Source: Prosthecodimorpha hirschii
GTDB lineage: Bacteria; Pseudomonadota; Alphaproteobacteria; Rhizobiales; Ancalomicrobiaceae
Direction: 5' to 3'
Assembly (NCBI RefSeq): GCF_001305515.1
Contig: NZ_LJYW01000001.1
Location: forward strand, 94,206-158,205
Length of the DNA stretch: 64,000 nt
Positions 47,273 through 57,510 of this stretch are shown here, piece by piece. Under the pieces are notes generated by a model. The model ran no database searches. It was not told the DNA's origin and was given only the letters and a program-made list of their open reading frames with translations. The stretch's first letter is position 1. Each line of letters begins with the position of its first letter. The position numbers and the translations under genes were made by a program.

Positions 47273-49513
47273 CTACTCGCCCGCCGAAACGACGGTCGGG
47301 CGAATGTCGGCGGCGTCGCGCAGGCGTTCGAGATGGGTCAGCAGGATCGGGTCGGTCAGCACCGCCATCCGCTCCTTCGGGGTCAGCCAGCGCAGGGCCT
47401 CCTCGACCGAGACGGCCTCGCGGATCTTGGCCTCCGCCATGACCGGGTCCAGATCCGGCTTGCCGCGCTCGCGCAGGGGCGGCGGCAGCAGCAGGTGTTC
47501 GTGCAGTTCGCGCATGCGCCGGTCAGACACGACCAGCGTCAGACCGTCCTCGACCTCCGGCAGTTCGGCGACCGCCTCGGCCTCGCGGGCGGCCGCGGCC
47601 GAGATCACCGCCGGGGTCTCGGTCTCCTCGGGGATCAGCAGCAGGCGGGCGCGCCGCAGGGTCAGGCCGAGTTCCATCGAGCCGCTCGCCCAGGAGATCG
47701 GAACGGCCAGCACGAGGCCGACCAGGGTCGGCGCCATCCAGGCCAGAATGGCCGGCGAGATGGCATAGGCGGCAAGGCCCATCACCAGCCCGATGGCGAT
47801 GTGCTGCCAGTGATGGCGGAACACCTCGGAGACCGCGATGCCGCCGTCGTCGCGACGCTGGGTCTTCCAGCCGGAATCGCGCCCCGACAGGATCTCGATG
47901 ACGTGCCGGCTCTGGATCAGCATCATCACCGGCGCGACCATGGCCGAGAGCAGGGTCTCGACGAACAGACTGCCGACGATGGCGAGGCCGCCGCCGGCCT
48001 TGCGCCGGATCTCGGGGCGCATCAGCGTCTCGATCGTGCCGAGCACCTTGGGCAGCATCAGGACGCCCATGGTGATGACGAAGAGCTGCAGCGCGCGCTC
48101 GGAATCGAAGCGCGGCCAGGCCGGGAACAGCGAGAAGTCCTTGGAGAAATATTCCGGCCGGATGAAGCGCGCCTGCAGGGCGAGGGCGAGGCCGGTCAGG
48201 AGCAGCATCAGCCAGATCGGCGAGGCCAGATAGCTCATGATGCCGGTCGCGAAATGGATGCGCGACGGCCAGGCGATGCCGCGGGCGAAGACCAGCGGCG
48301 TGTGCTGGATGTTGCCCTGCGCCCAGCGCCGATCGCGCGAAGCCACGTCGAGCAGCGACGGCGGGCTCTCCTCGTAGGAGCCGCCGAGCCAGGTGACCAT
48401 GTAGACCGCCCAGCCCGACCGGCGGATCAGCGCCGCCTCGACGAAATCGTGGCTCATGACATGGCCGCCGAACGGCTTGCGGCCTTTCAGGTCCGGGAGC
48501 CCGCAGGCCTCCGCGAAGGCCCGCGAGCGGATGATCGCGTTGTGGCCCCAGTAGTTGCCGTCGCGGCCCGTCCAGGTGGCCAGACCGCGGGCGATCAGGG
48601 GGCCGTAGATGCGGCCGGCGAACTGCTGCAGTCGGGCGAACAGCGTGTTGCGGTTCACGATCAGCGGCAGGGTCTGGATGATGCCCGCGCGCGGGTCGTC
48701 CTCCATCATCTGCGCCAGCGTGACGATGGTCTCGCCTTCCATCAGGCTGTCGGCGTCGAGCACCAGCATGTGGTCGTAGCGACCGCCCCAGCGGGTGACG
48801 AAGTCGCCGACATTGCCGGCCTTGCGGGCGGTGTTTTTGTGCCGGCGCCGGTACCAGACCTGCATCACGCCGGCCAACCGGTGGCGCAGGCGCATGAAGG
48901 CGACCTCCTCCTCGATCCAGGCGGTCGAGTCGGTGGTGTCGGAGAGAATGAAGATCTCGAAATGCGCGCCCTGGCCGGTCGCGGCGACCGAATGCGCCAT
49001 GGCCTCCAAGGCCGAGACGGTGCGGGCCGGGCTCTCGTTATAGACCGGCATGACCAGTGCGGTGCGCGACTTGAGCGGGCGCGGCACCGGCCGGGGCGTC
49101 CGCCGTTCCGCGATGCCGGCGATGAAGCCGACCACGCCGCTCGCCGCCGACAGGGCGATCCACGAGAAGGTGACGCCGAACAGCACGACCAGCGGCCATT
49201 CCAGGCCGACGATGCCGCCGGCCTTGACGACCCCGACCATCTCGCCGATGCCGAAAGCCGACAGCGCGATGGCGCCGCCGAATACCGCGATCCGGGCGAG
49301 CAGGGTGCGCGCGTCCGTGCGCCGGTCGACCACGCTCGGCCGCGGCCCGTCCCAGCGCCAGAAGGATTGCACCGGCATCGGAATGCGGCTTTCCGGCGGG
49401 ACCGAGGGGATGAAGCCGCCGAGGCTGCCGATCTCGCCGGAGGGGGCAGGGCCGGCAGGGAGCGGCGGCTCCGCAAGATCAAATCCGGTCTCGGCGGCGA
49501 GGCTGTCGGTCAC
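47273..49513 (-). CDS. mdoH: periplasmic glucan glucosyltransferase MdoH (OpgH)
   Basis: A 746-residue inner-membrane GT2 enzyme that uses UDP-glucose to build the beta-1,2-linked backbone of osmoregulated periplasmic glucans and helps export it. Several transmembrane segments flank a GT2 domain with LVMPVYNESPARTVSALEAM, LVLDADSLMEG (DxD), MSHDFVEAALIRRSGW and RRWAQGNIQH (QxxRW-equivalent). It starts with GTG at 49513. It follows mdoG by 23 bases on the same strand. Confidence 0.94.
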   Translation of the reverse strand: MTDSLAAETGFDLAEPPLPAGPAPSGEIGSLGGFIPSVPPESRIPMPVQSFWRWDGPRPSVVDRRTDARTLLARIAVFGGAIALSAFGIGEMVGVVKAGGIVGLEWPLVVLFGVTFSWIALSAASGVVGFIAGIAERRTPRPVPRPLKSRTALVMPVYNESPARTVSALEAMAHSVAATGQGAHFEIFILSDTTDSTAWIEEEVAFMRLRHRLAGVMQVWYRRRHKNTARKAGNVGDFVTRWGGRYDHMLVLDADSLMEGETIVTLAQMMEDDPRAGIIQTLPLIVNRNTLFARLQQFAGRIYGPLIARGLATWTGRDGNYWGHNAIIRSRAFAEACGLPDLKGRKPFGGHVMSHDFVEAALIRRSGWAVYMVTWLGGSYEESPPSLLDVASRDRRWAQGNIQHTPLVFARGIAWPSRIHFATGIMSYLASPIWLMLLLTGLALALQARFIRPEYFSKDFSLFPAWPRFDSERALQLFVITMGVLMLPKVLGTIETLMRPEIRRKAGGGLAIVGSLFVETLLSAMVAPVMMLIQSRHVIEILSGRDSGWKTQRRDDGGIAVSEVFRHHWQHIAIGLVMGLAAYAISPAILAWMAPTLVGLVLAVPISWASGSMELGLTLRRARLLLIPEETETPAVISAAAAREAEAVAELPEVEDGLTLVVSDRRMRELHEHLLLPPPLRERGKPDLDPVMAEAKIREAVSVEEALRWLTPKERMAVLTDPILLTHLERLRDAADIRPTVVSAGE

Positions 49514-49536
49514 GTCGATCGTATCCGTGGTCGGTG

Positions 49537-51123
49537 TCAGGCGGTCCAGCGGTAGAGCCAGGTTTCGCTGACGGGTTTGGAACCGTCGTTCAGGAGGACG
49601 CGCAATTCCACCAGCGGGGCATTGCGCGGATCGAGTTCGAACAGGACTCGATAACCGCCCCGGACGGGATTCGGTTTCAAGACGAGATTGACGATGCGCC
49701 CGGCCGAGGAGGTCGCCTCGGCCTTGACGGCGCCGGCAGGCGGCATCTTGCCTTCGAAATCGATCAGGAAGCGGCGGAAGGCCGGGTTGGAGCCCTGGCC
49801 CGACCGGGTCGCCGCCACGCTGCCGAGTTCGCCGGCCGGCGGCGAGTTGCGGCCGTAGTGCAGCCGGTAGGCGGCCGAGAATTCCTGCTTGGCGGGCAGC
49901 TTCTGCTTCGGCCGCCAGTAGCAGATGATGTTCTCGTGGATCTCGCTCTCGGAGGGGACTTCGAGCAGCTGCACCGCGCCGGCGCCCCAGTCGCCGACCG
50001 ATTCGACCCAGCAGGACGGCTTCAGATCGTAGCGCGCCTCCAGGTCCTCGAACTCGCCGAAGTCCTGCCGGCGCTGGACCAACCCGAAGGCGCGCGGGCT
50101 CTGGTCGACGAAGGCGGAGATCTGCAGGTTGCGCGGATTGGCGAGCGGGCGGAACAGATGCTCACCAAGACCGGTCACGATGGCCAATCCGTCGGAACCG
50201 TGGACCGCGGGGCGCAGGTCGTCGAACCGGGTCCGGCTGGTGCCGTCATAGAGGAACATCGAGGTCAGCGCACCGATGCCGACATGGTCGAGATCCACCC
50301 GCGGGAACAGCGTCAGCTCCACGTCCAGCACTGTCTCGTCGCCGGGCCGAAGGGTGAAGCGGTAGACGCCGGTGCAGGACTTCGAATCGAGGAAGGCGTG
50401 GATGACGATCGAGTTGGCGTTCGGTTCCGGCCGCTCGATCCAGAAGCGCTCGAAGAAGGCGAATTCCTCGCCGCGCTCGTCGCCGGTATTGATGGCCAGG
50501 CCGCGCGCCGAGACGCCGTAGATCTGGCCGCGGGCGAGCGCGCGGAAGAAGGTCGCGCCCTGGAACATGGCGAACTCTTCCCAGCGATCGGAATTCAGCG
50601 GACGCCGCACCTTGAGGCCCGAGAAGGACAGATCGGCCTTGTCGTCGGGCGGCTTGACGCTCTGCCCGTAGTCGAACATCTCCCGATCGAACAGGATCTC
50701 GCGCGCCTGACCGTCCTCGACGACGAAGATGTCGACCGGCTGCTTATAGATGAAGCCGGTATGCAGCAGGCTGACCTGGAAGCCGCGATTCTCGCCGCGC
50801 CACAGGAAGCGGTTCAGCTTGAAGCGGATGTCGCGATACTGCTCGTAGGTCAGAGTGGCGAAGCGTTCGGGCAGATCGAACTTTGGCTCCTGATAGGCCT
50901 CGCCGGCCCGTTTGCGCGCCTCATCGAGCAGTTGCGCCCGCGAGAAGGGCATCGGGTCGCCGGGCGCGGCCCGGGCCTCGCCGATCATGTCGGCGAGCAG
51001 GCCGGCAAAGCCGATCGCCCCGCCGACGGCGAGCGACTGGCTGAGAAAGCGACGGCGGGCCGGGTCCGGCAGCGAAAGGGCCTCGACCGGGCGGTCGGGG
51101 GAGGCGAGGTCGGAAGGATGCAT
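49537..51123 (-). CDS. mdoG: periplasmic glucan biosynthesis protein MdoG/MdoD
   Basis: A 528-residue periplasmic beta-sandwich protein needed to modify or release osmoregulated periplasmic glucans. The N-terminus is a twin-arginine signal (ARRRFLSQSLAVGGAIGFAG), a feature of the OpgD branch, so the protein could equally be called OpgD. Family sequence: TYEQYRDIRFKLNRFLWRGE, EFAFFERFWIERP and SCWVESVGDWGAGAVQLLE. First gene of the mdoG-mdoH operon. Confidence 0.93.
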   Translation of the reverse strand: MHPSDLASPDRPVEALSLPDPARRRFLSQSLAVGGAIGFAGLLADMIGEARAAPGDPMPFSRAQLLDEARKRAGEAYQEPKFDLPERFATLTYEQYRDIRFKLNRFLWRGENRGFQVSLLHTGFIYKQPVDIFVVEDGQAREILFDREMFDYGQSVKPPDDKADLSFSGLKVRRPLNSDRWEEFAMFQGATFFRALARGQIYGVSARGLAINTGDERGEEFAFFERFWIERPEPNANSIVIHAFLDSKSCTGVYRFTLRPGDETVLDVELTLFPRVDLDHVGIGALTSMFLYDGTSRTRFDDLRPAVHGSDGLAIVTGLGEHLFRPLANPRNLQISAFVDQSPRAFGLVQRRQDFGEFEDLEARYDLKPSCWVESVGDWGAGAVQLLEVPSESEIHENIICYWRPKQKLPAKQEFSAAYRLHYGRNSPPAGELGSVAATRSGQGSNPAFRRFLIDFEGKMPPAGAVKAEATSSAGRIVNLVLKPNPVRGGYRVLFELDPRNAPLVELRVLLNDGSKPVSETWLYRWTA

Positions 51124-51381
51124 CGGCCTGCGTCTGGTAGGGCCACCGATGTCTCAAGTTTGCGGCGGCGCCGGATGCGAAACCCGGAGGCGCTGGACTG
51201 GAGAGCCCGGAGCGGAGAAATCCCCTCGACCATAGCCGAAGAGTTCACGTTTTTCAAAAGCATGCTGATCCGGCCGAACGATGGCGGAAGCGGGATCGCA
51301 TGGCGGCGGAGCGCTGCCGCGGCCGGGGCCGGCCGTTGGGCGGAAGTGCCCGAAACGGCCGCCCCGGTCGCGGCGGGGATG

Positions 51382-52404
51382 TCACTTGACCGTCGCGGCC
51401 GCCTTCTCGACGAAGCGCGGATCGAAGGTCTTCTTGAGATCGATCTTGGCGTCCTTGAAGGCGGCCGGCTCGACCTGCTTCAGGAAGTCGAGCATGCTGG
51501 CGGCCGCCTTGTCGGTGATGATTCCGGTGCGCGAATAGGTCGGCAGGCTCGCCGCGACGGCCTTGATGTAGAGCGCCTTGTCGCCGAGCCAGAACTCTTC
51601 CGGCACCGCGGCGGCGACATCCTCGGGCGAGGCCTTCTCGAGCCATTTCAGCGCCTTGTAGAGCGCATTGGTGAGCGCCTGGGTGGTCCCCGGGTTGGCC
51701 TTCACGAAGTCGGCCTTGAGGTAGAGCGTGGCGGCCGGGTTGGTCGAGCCGTAGACCGCCATCGTGCCGGCCTCGGTGCGGGTATCGACCAGGATGTTGA
51801 CCGCGCCGTCGGCCTCCAGCTTGGAGATCACCGGATCGAGATGCGAGACGGCATCGACATTGCCGCGCTCGACCGCAGCCACCGCCGAGGCGCCGCCGCC
51901 GACGCCGACGATGGCGACCGAATCGGCCGGCACGCCGGCCTTGGCGAGCAGGTAGAGCGCCGTCAGGTGGGTCGAGGAGCCGGGGGCCGTGACGCCGAGC
52001 TTCATGCCCTTCAGATCGGCCACCGACTTGATCGGCTTGTCCTTGGCGGCGGCGAGCACGATGCCGGGGAAGCGGCCGAGTTCGAGGACGGCGACGACGT
52101 CCTGGTTCTTCTCCTGCATCCGAATCGTATGCTCGTAGGCGCCCGTGACCGCATCGACCGAACCGCCGATCAGCGCCTGCAGCGACTTCGCGCCGCCGCC
52201 GAAATCGTTGATGGTGACGTCGAGGCCCTGTTCCTTGAAGAAGCCCTTCCGCTCGGCAATGGTCAGCGGCAGATAGTAGAGCAGCGGCTTGCCGCCGACG
52301 CCGAGTTCGAGTTTGGCCTTCTCGGGCGCCTGGGCGGCCGCCGGCGCGGCGAGGCCGGCGAGAAGCCCGAGGGCGGCCAGACCGGCCTTCAGAAATCTGT
52401 TCAT
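51382..52404 (-). CDS. ABC transporter substrate-binding protein (NitT/TauT type)
   Basis: A 340-residue periplasmic binding protein with a signal peptide ending AAAQA. Sequence after it (GVGGKPLLYYLPLTIAERKG, then GFFKEQGLDV) is typical of the NMT1/SsuA group that binds sulfonates, nitrate, taurine or pyrimidine precursors. The ligand cannot be deduced. Third gene of a minus-strand ATPase-permease-binding-protein operon. Confidence 0.9.
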   Translation of the reverse strand: MNRFLKAGLAALGLLAGLAAPAAAQAPEKAKLELGVGGKPLLYYLPLTIAERKGFFKEQGLDVTINDFGGGAKSLQALIGGSVDAVTGAYEHTIRMQEKNQDVVAVLELGRFPGIVLAAAKDKPIKSVADLKGMKLGVTAPGSSTHLTALYLLAKAGVPADSVAIVGVGGGASAVAAVERGNVDAVSHLDPVISKLEADGAVNILVDTRTEAGTMAVYGSTNPAATLYLKADFVKANPGTTQALTNALYKALKWLEKASPEDVAAAVPEEFWLGDKALYIKAVAASLPTYSRTGIITDKAAASMLDFLKQVEPAAFKDAKIDLKKTFDPRFVEKAAATVK

Positions 52405-52449
52405 GTCGTATGGTCCTCCCGGATCGATTGGTTCTTGATCCGCCCGGCC

Positions 52450-53238
52450 TCAGGCCTGCGCGGCGGCGCTTTGCGGGCGCCAGTGGAGCAAGCGGTTCTC
52501 GACGAGCGTCACCACCCAGTCGACCACCAGCACGAAACCGGCCAGCACGACCATGCCGGCGAAGACGCCGGTCGTGTCGAACACGCCCTCGGCCTGGTGG
52601 ATCAGGTAGCCGAGCCCGGCCGAGGCACCGAGATATTCGCCGACCACGGCCCCGACCAGCGCGAAGCCGACCGAGGTGTGCAGCGACGAGAACATCCAGG
52701 ACAGCGCCGACGGCCAGTAGACGTGGCGGAACAGCTGGCGCTCGTTCATGCCCATCATGCGCGCATTGGCCAGCACCACGGGGCTGACCTCCTTGACGCC
52801 CTGATAGACGTTGAAGAACACGATGAAGAAGACCAGCGTCACCCCGAGCGCCACCTTGGACCAGATGCCGAGGCCGAGCCACAGCATGAAGATCGGCGCC
52901 AGCACGACGCGGGGCAGCGCGTTGACCATCTTCAGATAGGGGTCGAACACCGCCGCCGCGAGCGGCTTGCGGGCGAACCAGAAGCCGATGGCGATGCCGC
53001 CGAGCGCGCCGATCGCGAAGGCCAGCACGGTCTCCAGAAGCGTCACATAGAGGTGCCCCCAGATCTTGCCGCCGGCAAACATCTGCACCACCCGGCTGGC
53101 CACGTCGATCGGCGTCGAGAAGAAGAACTTCGGCAGCAGCGTGTAGCCGAAGATCGGAATGGTGGCGCCGACGTGCCAGATCAGGAGCAGGACGACACCA
53201 ACCAGGATCTGCAGCGACAGGAGACCCGCCCGGCTCAT
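52450..53238 (-). CDS. ABC transporter permease (NitT/TauT type)
   Basis: A 262-residue inner-membrane permease with about six helices. It carries a binding-protein-dependent transport signature around ANARMMGMNERQLFRHVYWP (EAA-like loop). Its ATG overlaps the stop of the ATPase gene by four bases, so translation is coupled. Confidence 0.92.
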   Translation of the reverse strand: MSRAGLLSLQILVGVVLLLIWHVGATIPIFGYTLLPKFFFSTPIDVASRVVQMFAGGKIWGHLYVTLLETVLAFAIGALGGIAIGFWFARKPLAAAVFDPYLKMVNALPRVVLAPIFMLWLGLGIWSKVALGVTLVFFIVFFNVYQGVKEVSPVVLANARMMGMNERQLFRHVYWPSALSWMFSSLHTSVGFALVGAVVGEYLGASAGLGYLIHQAEGVFDTTGVFAGMVVLAGFVLVVDWVVTLVENRLLHWRPQSAAAQA

Positions 53239-54068
53239 GCTTCCTCTCCGTAGGTCTTGATCACCTCGGCCCGGAGCTGCCCCCAGATGGCCTTGTGGAT
53301 ATCGTGGAAGCGCGGATGGGTGCGGATGTCGGCCGCATCGCGCGGGCGGGCGAGATCGATCCGATGGTCGCCGATGATGCGCGCCTCCGGGCCCGCCGAC
53401 ATGATCAGGACCCGGTCGGACAGCGCGATCGCCTCTTCGAGATCGTGGGTGACGAACAGGACCGCCTTGCGGTCGCCGGCCCACAGGTCGAGCAAGAGGC
53501 TGCCCATGATCTGGCGCGTCTGCGCGTCGAGGGGGCCGAAGGGTTCGTCCATCAGCAGGATCTTCGGCTGGCGGATCAGCACCTGGGCGAGGCCGACGCG
53601 CTTCCTCTGGCCGCCGGACAGCTGGTGCGGATAGCGGTCGAGGAAGCGTCCGAGCCCGACCCGGCCGAGCCAGTCGCGCGCCGCGCCGAGCGCATCCTCG
53701 CGACCGACGCCCTTGATCTCCAGCGCGATGGCGACATTGTCGAGGGCCGTCTTCCAGGGCATCACCGCGTCCTGCTGGAAGAGATAGCCGGCCTCCGCAT
53801 TGAGCCCGGCGAGCGCCTGGCCGTAGACCTCGACCTTGCCGGCCGCCGGCTTCAGAAGGCCCGCCACGGCATTGAGCAGGGTCGACTTGCCGCAGCCCGT
53901 CGGCCCGACGATGGCGACGAACTCGCCGTCGGCAACCGCGAGCGAGGTCGGTGCCACGGCCTTGTAGGGCGGGCGGCCCTTGATGCGGAACTCGATGGCG
54001 ATGTCGGTCAGTCGGACCGCGCTTGCCGTCGGGCCTTGCGCCGGCTTCAGCGGGATCACGGTCGCCAT
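53235..54068 (-). CDS. ABC transporter ATP-binding protein (NitT/TauT type)
   Basis: A 277-residue ATPase. Walker A is GPTGCGKST, the Q-loop is YLFQQDAVMPWKT, the signature LSGGQRKRVGLAQVL, Walker B ILLMDEPFGPLDAQT and the H-loop VTHDLEEA. GGGGAGGACAGC precedes the ATG at 54068. First gene of the operon. Related to TauB/SsuB; substrate unknown. Confidence 0.93.
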   Translation of the reverse strand: MATVIPLKPAQGPTASAVRLTDIAIEFRIKGRPPYKAVAPTSLAVADGEFVAIVGPTGCGKSTLLNAVAGLLKPAAGKVEVYGQALAGLNAEAGYLFQQDAVMPWKTALDNVAIALEIKGVGREDALGAARDWLGRVGLGRFLDRYPHQLSGGQRKRVGLAQVLIRQPKILLMDEPFGPLDAQTRQIMGSLLLDLWAGDRKAVLFVTHDLEEAIALSDRVLIMSAGPEARIIGDHRIDLARPRDAADIRTHPRFHDIHKAIWGQLRAEVIKTYGEEA

Positions 54069-54363
54069 GCTGTCCTCCCCGTCGAACCGGCCGCCCGGTC
54101 GCATCGTCCGATCCCGCCTCCGATCCCGCCAACCGGCCGGCGCCCTCCGGCGCGGCACCGGGTTCTCACCGTGCCGCCGGTGCGGCACCGCGATCACGAC
54201 CGGGATCGTCCGGCGACCCTCCCGCCGCCGGCTCCATGTTTATGCGATGTTCGATCCAGCCAGAAGCCCCGAAAACGCGGCCCGCCGCATGCAGTGCGGG
54301 CGCGCCGGCGCCGCACCGCGCGGCGGCAAGGCCGCGACATCCGGCGGAGATGCGGCGGCGCCG

Positions 54364-55050
54364 TCAGAACAGGCCGGCGCCGATATTGATCGTCAGTGCC
54401 AGGATCGTGGTGTTGAACAGGAAGGCCAGCACGCAATGCAGCAGGCCGATGCGCCGCATCCGGTTGGACGTCATACAGATGTCGGCGGTCTGGCCGGAGG
54501 TCCCGATGACGAAGGAGAAATACATGAACTCCCAGTAGTCCGGATCGCCGCCACCGGGAATGTCGAGCCCTGGATTGCGACAATCGAGATACTGCAGGAA
54601 ATATTCGTTGGCATAGTGCAGTGCGAAGGTCGTGTGGATGAACAGCCAGGCGGTGATGATCGTATAGCTCGCGGCGAGAATGTGCAGGCCGCGATAGGTC
54701 GGCCCGATATCCTTCACGGTGGCGAGTTCGACCACGATCGCGGCAAGACTGGCCACCGCGGCCAGGATCGACAGGAACAGGGCCGCCCATGCGCCGTCGT
54801 CCTGGAGCCGCGCCCGGATGCGCATGCGATCCGGCGTCGACCGCAGCATCATCGACCAGGCGAGCCCCAGATAGAGCGTGGTCGCAACGTCCCAGGCGAC
54901 GATCAGGCAGGTCGACAGCCGCCATTCGGTCGCGGGGACCAGGATGGCGACCAGCAGGAGCCCGAGAAAGGCCGAGGCCAGCAGGCGCGGGCGCAGCCGG
55001 ACATGACGGACCAGGCGGGAATGCAGGGGATGGCTCGATGATTTCGTCAC
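54364..55050 (-). CDS. DUF1345 membrane protein
   Basis: A 228-residue inner-membrane protein with about six hydrophobic segments and the DUF1345 pattern (TTFALHYANEYF; DYWEFMYFSFVIGTSGQTAD). Function unknown. The start is a GTG at 55050 with only a weak ribosome-binding site. The 295-base gap upstream of the ABC ATPase (54069-54363) holds no clear feature. Confidence 0.82.
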   Translation of the reverse strand: MTKSSSHPLHSRLVRHVRLRPRLLASAFLGLLLVAILVPATEWRLSTCLIVAWDVATTLYLGLAWSMMLRSTPDRMRIRARLQDDGAWAALFLSILAAVASLAAIVVELATVKDIGPTYRGLHILAASYTIITAWLFIHTTFALHYANEYFLQYLDCRNPGLDIPGGGDPDYWEFMYFSFVIGTSGQTADICMTSNRMRRIGLLHCVLAFLFNTTILALTINIGAGLF

Positions 55051-55282
55051 GACTCGCACCCGCCTAGAGCCTGTCCCGGTCCGATCGAAACGATCCGACC
55101 GAAAGGGACCGGCTCCAGCCATTGAATCCGGAGCATTTCCCGATCGGATGATTCCATCCGATCGGGAAATGCTCCAGGGCAACCCGCCCGCCCGGACGAG
55201 GCGTCGGTTCCGATCCGCGAGACGGCGTCCGGGCGCCTCGGCGGACGACTTTACCGACTGGCCGCCGACCGGCGAAGCCCGG

Positions 55283-55831
55283 TCACGCGCCATCCTGTCG
55301 CTGGTCGAGCTTTTGCTGATTGCGCACGAGCTTGTGCAGCGTCACCACGAAGGCCTGATACTCGTCCTCGTCGATGCCCTCGAACAGGTCCGAGAAATGC
55401 CCGTACATGGTCGGCCAGAAGCGCTGGAAGGTCGCGCTGCCCTCGTCGGTCAGCATGACCTCACGCACGCGCAGATCGTCCTCGCGGGTGCGGCGGCGAA
55501 TGAGGCCCTGATCCTCGAGCGAATCGAGCGTGCGGCTCATGGTCGACTGCTCGATCACGGTGAACAGCGACAATTCGTTGATGGTCAGACCGGGCGCGAT
55601 CGACAGCACGGCCAGGGTGCGCATCTTCGCCGTGGTCAGGTCGTAGTCCTTGAGGGCTTCCTGGAGGTCGACGTTCCAGCGCGCCATCACCCGGTTCAAG
55701 AGATAGGGCGCGAACTGGTTGAGGCCGATCTCACCCATGGTCGGGATCGTCTCGGTCCCGGCGCGGCTGCGGATGGCGCTGCCGAACCGGCCGCGGGTGA
55801 TGCTGCGGGCTGCGGAGGACTCGTCGGTCAC
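55283..55831 (-). CDS. MarR-family transcriptional regulator
   Basis: A 182-residue dimeric winged-helix regulator. The HTH region is APGLTINELSLFTVIEQSTM followed by the beta-wing GLIRRRTREDDLRVREVMLT, both classic MarR. The start is a GTG at 55831 with CGAGG upstream; an ATG at 55738 is possible. It lies 126 bases downstream of the branched-chain-type binding protein gene and probably represses this transport and catabolic cluster in the absence of a ligand, perhaps a CoA ester or aromatic acid. Confidence 0.88.
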   Translation of the reverse strand: MTDESSAARSITRGRFGSAIRSRAGTETIPTMGEIGLNQFAPYLLNRVMARWNVDLQEALKDYDLTTAKMRTLAVLSIAPGLTINELSLFTVIEQSTMSRTLDSLEDQGLIRRRTREDDLRVREVMLTDEGSATFQRFWPTMYGHFSDLFEGIDEDEYQAFVVTLHKLVRNQQKLDQRQDGA

Positions 55832-55957
55832 GGTCGCGAACCTCGGAAGGGACGGCGGCCCGCCGATCCGGCGGAGAACCGGACGGGCGGGCCGATGGCG
55901 ATGGATCAGCGCGTATCCTGGAGACGCCGCGGCTGCAAGCCCCGGCGTCGGCGAGGC

Positions 55958-57124
55958 CTACTTGATCAGCTTCCAGGCGCCCTTCTCGAGCTTGACCAGG
56001 ACGCGCGAACGCTCGTCCGTGCCGTAGCGCTCGTCGGGCTTGAAGTTGTAGACGGCGTGGGTGCCGACCAGTTCCTTCGTGCTGACGATCGCGTCGCGCA
56101 GGGCGACGCGGTATTCGGGCGTGCCGGGCTGGGCGGTCTTCAGCGCGCGCTTGGCGGCGTCGACGAAGATCAGCCAGCCGTCATAGGAATAGGCCGAGAA
56201 GGCGTTCGGGGTCGCGGTCGGCACGGCCTTGGCGAGCGCGGCCTTGTACTCGGCGCCGACCTTCTTGATCGGATTGTCGTCCGGCAGCTGCTCGGACACC
56301 ACGACCGGGCCGGTCGGGGCGATCAGGCCTTCGACCGCAGCCGCGCCGACGCGGACGAAGTCGGGGTTGATCAGGGCGTGGGTGCCGTAGATCGGGCCCT
56401 TGTAGCCGCGCTCGGCGAGCGCGAGATAGGGCAGGGCGCCCGGCGTGCCCGAGCCGCCGGTGATGACCGCGTCCGGACGGGTGGCGACGACCTTGAGGGC
56501 CTGCGCGGTGACCGAGGTATCGGCGCGCGCATAGCGCTCGTTGGTGGTCACCTTGATGCCGGCGGGTTCGGCCGTGGCGGTCAGCGCATTGTAGACGAGG
56601 TCGCCCCAGGCGTCGGAAAAGCCGATGAAGCCGACCGACTTGATGCCCGACTTCTTCATTTCCGCCACGACGGCCGAGACCATCAGCGGCGCAGGCTGCG
56701 GCACGGTGACCATCCAGGCGCCGTCCGGGCCGGGCAGGTTGGCATTGGCGATGACGATGATCGGCGTCTTGGTCTCGCGCGAAACCGCCGCCATGGCGAG
56801 CGAGCCGGGCGCGCCGGCCGTGCCGATCAGCACGTCGACCTTGTCCTCTTCGATCAGCTTGCGCGCGTTCTTCGCGGCGGTCGAAGGATCGGAGGCGTCG
56901 TCGAGCGCGATCAGGGTGATCTTGTTGCCGTCGATCTCGGAGACATGGGCGAAGCCGGCCTTGATGCCGTGATCGTACGGGATGCCGATCGAGGAGACCG
57001 GGCCGGACAGCGAGGTGACGAAGCCGATCTTGATGTCGGCGGCATCGGCCGCCGAGACCAGCGCCGCCAGAGCGGCCGCTCCGGCCGTCGCCGAGCCGGT
57101 CAGGGCAAAGAGGAATTTCCGCAT
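55958..57124 (-). CDS. branched-chain-type ABC transporter binding protein
   Basis: A 388-residue periplasmic binding protein of the LivJ/LivK type (periplasmic-binding fold I). The signal peptide ends ADA before ADIKIGFVTSLSGPVS. Internal features: LIALDDASDPSTAAKNARKL and GTAGAPGSLAMAAVSRE. Relatives bind branched-chain amino acids, amides or aromatic acids. It is divergent from its permease genes, an organisation seen in catabolic clusters. Confidence 0.92.
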   Translation of the reverse strand: MRKFLFALTGSATAGAAALAALVSAADAADIKIGFVTSLSGPVSSIGIPYDHGIKAGFAHVSEIDGNKITLIALDDASDPSTAAKNARKLIEEDKVDVLIGTAGAPGSLAMAAVSRETKTPIIVIANANLPGPDGAWMVTVPQPAPLMVSAVVAEMKKSGIKSVGFIGFSDAWGDLVYNALTATAEPAGIKVTTNERYARADTSVTAQALKVVATRPDAVITGGSGTPGALPYLALAERGYKGPIYGTHALINPDFVRVGAAAVEGLIAPTGPVVVSEQLPDDNPIKKVGAEYKAALAKAVPTATPNAFSAYSYDGWLIFVDAAKRALKTAQPGTPEYRVALRDAIVSTKELVGTHAVYNFKPDERYGTDERSRVLVKLEKGAWKLIK

Positions 57125-57225
57125 CGGGACCTCCAACTTGCAGGCCGCTTGTCATCGGGCGGAACGGTTCGCGGCGGGGAGAAGGCCGGTCCGCACCGGC
57201 CTCGGGGATCGCTCGAACTTGCCTC

Positions 57226-57275
57226 TTGCCTGCCCGACAATTTCATACATAAAATATTTAAGCCTGCAATAGTGG
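57226..57275. promoter_or_regulatory. AT-rich divergent promoter/operator candidate
   Basis: In the 386-base gap between the binding protein (minus) and permease (plus) genes. TTGCCT at 57226-57231 and TAAAAT at 57250-57255, 18 bases apart, form a plausible plus-strand promoter. The surrounding stretch (TTTCATACATAAAATATTTA) is unusually AT-rich and is the best place for MarR binding. The rest of 57125-57510 shows nothing further. Confidence 0.4.
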
Positions 57276-57510
57276 ATCGCCCTCGGCACCGGCGCCGAGG
57301 GTCGCCGCTGGCAGCGGCCGGCCCGGGAAATGTCGGACATATCGCAGTTTCCTTGCGGTTGCCGGCATCCGTCCCGCGCTCCGTCGGCGTCCGGAGGGAC
57401 CGTGTCGTGAACCGTCTCGTTCCATGCATTCGCAAAGATCGGCATCGCCGGAGCTTCGGTTCCAGGCCCATGCCGATCGGCGCACCGCAGCTTCGCGGGA
57501 GTTCGGCGGC

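Noticed and set aside
49534..53253. Very long plus-strand open frame (1239 codons) opposite mdoG and the NitT/TauT genes
   Set aside because: It lies antisense to genes with clear family motifs. Its translation is low-complexity (Arg, Gly, Asp and Gln-rich), as expected of shadow frames in GC-rich DNA.
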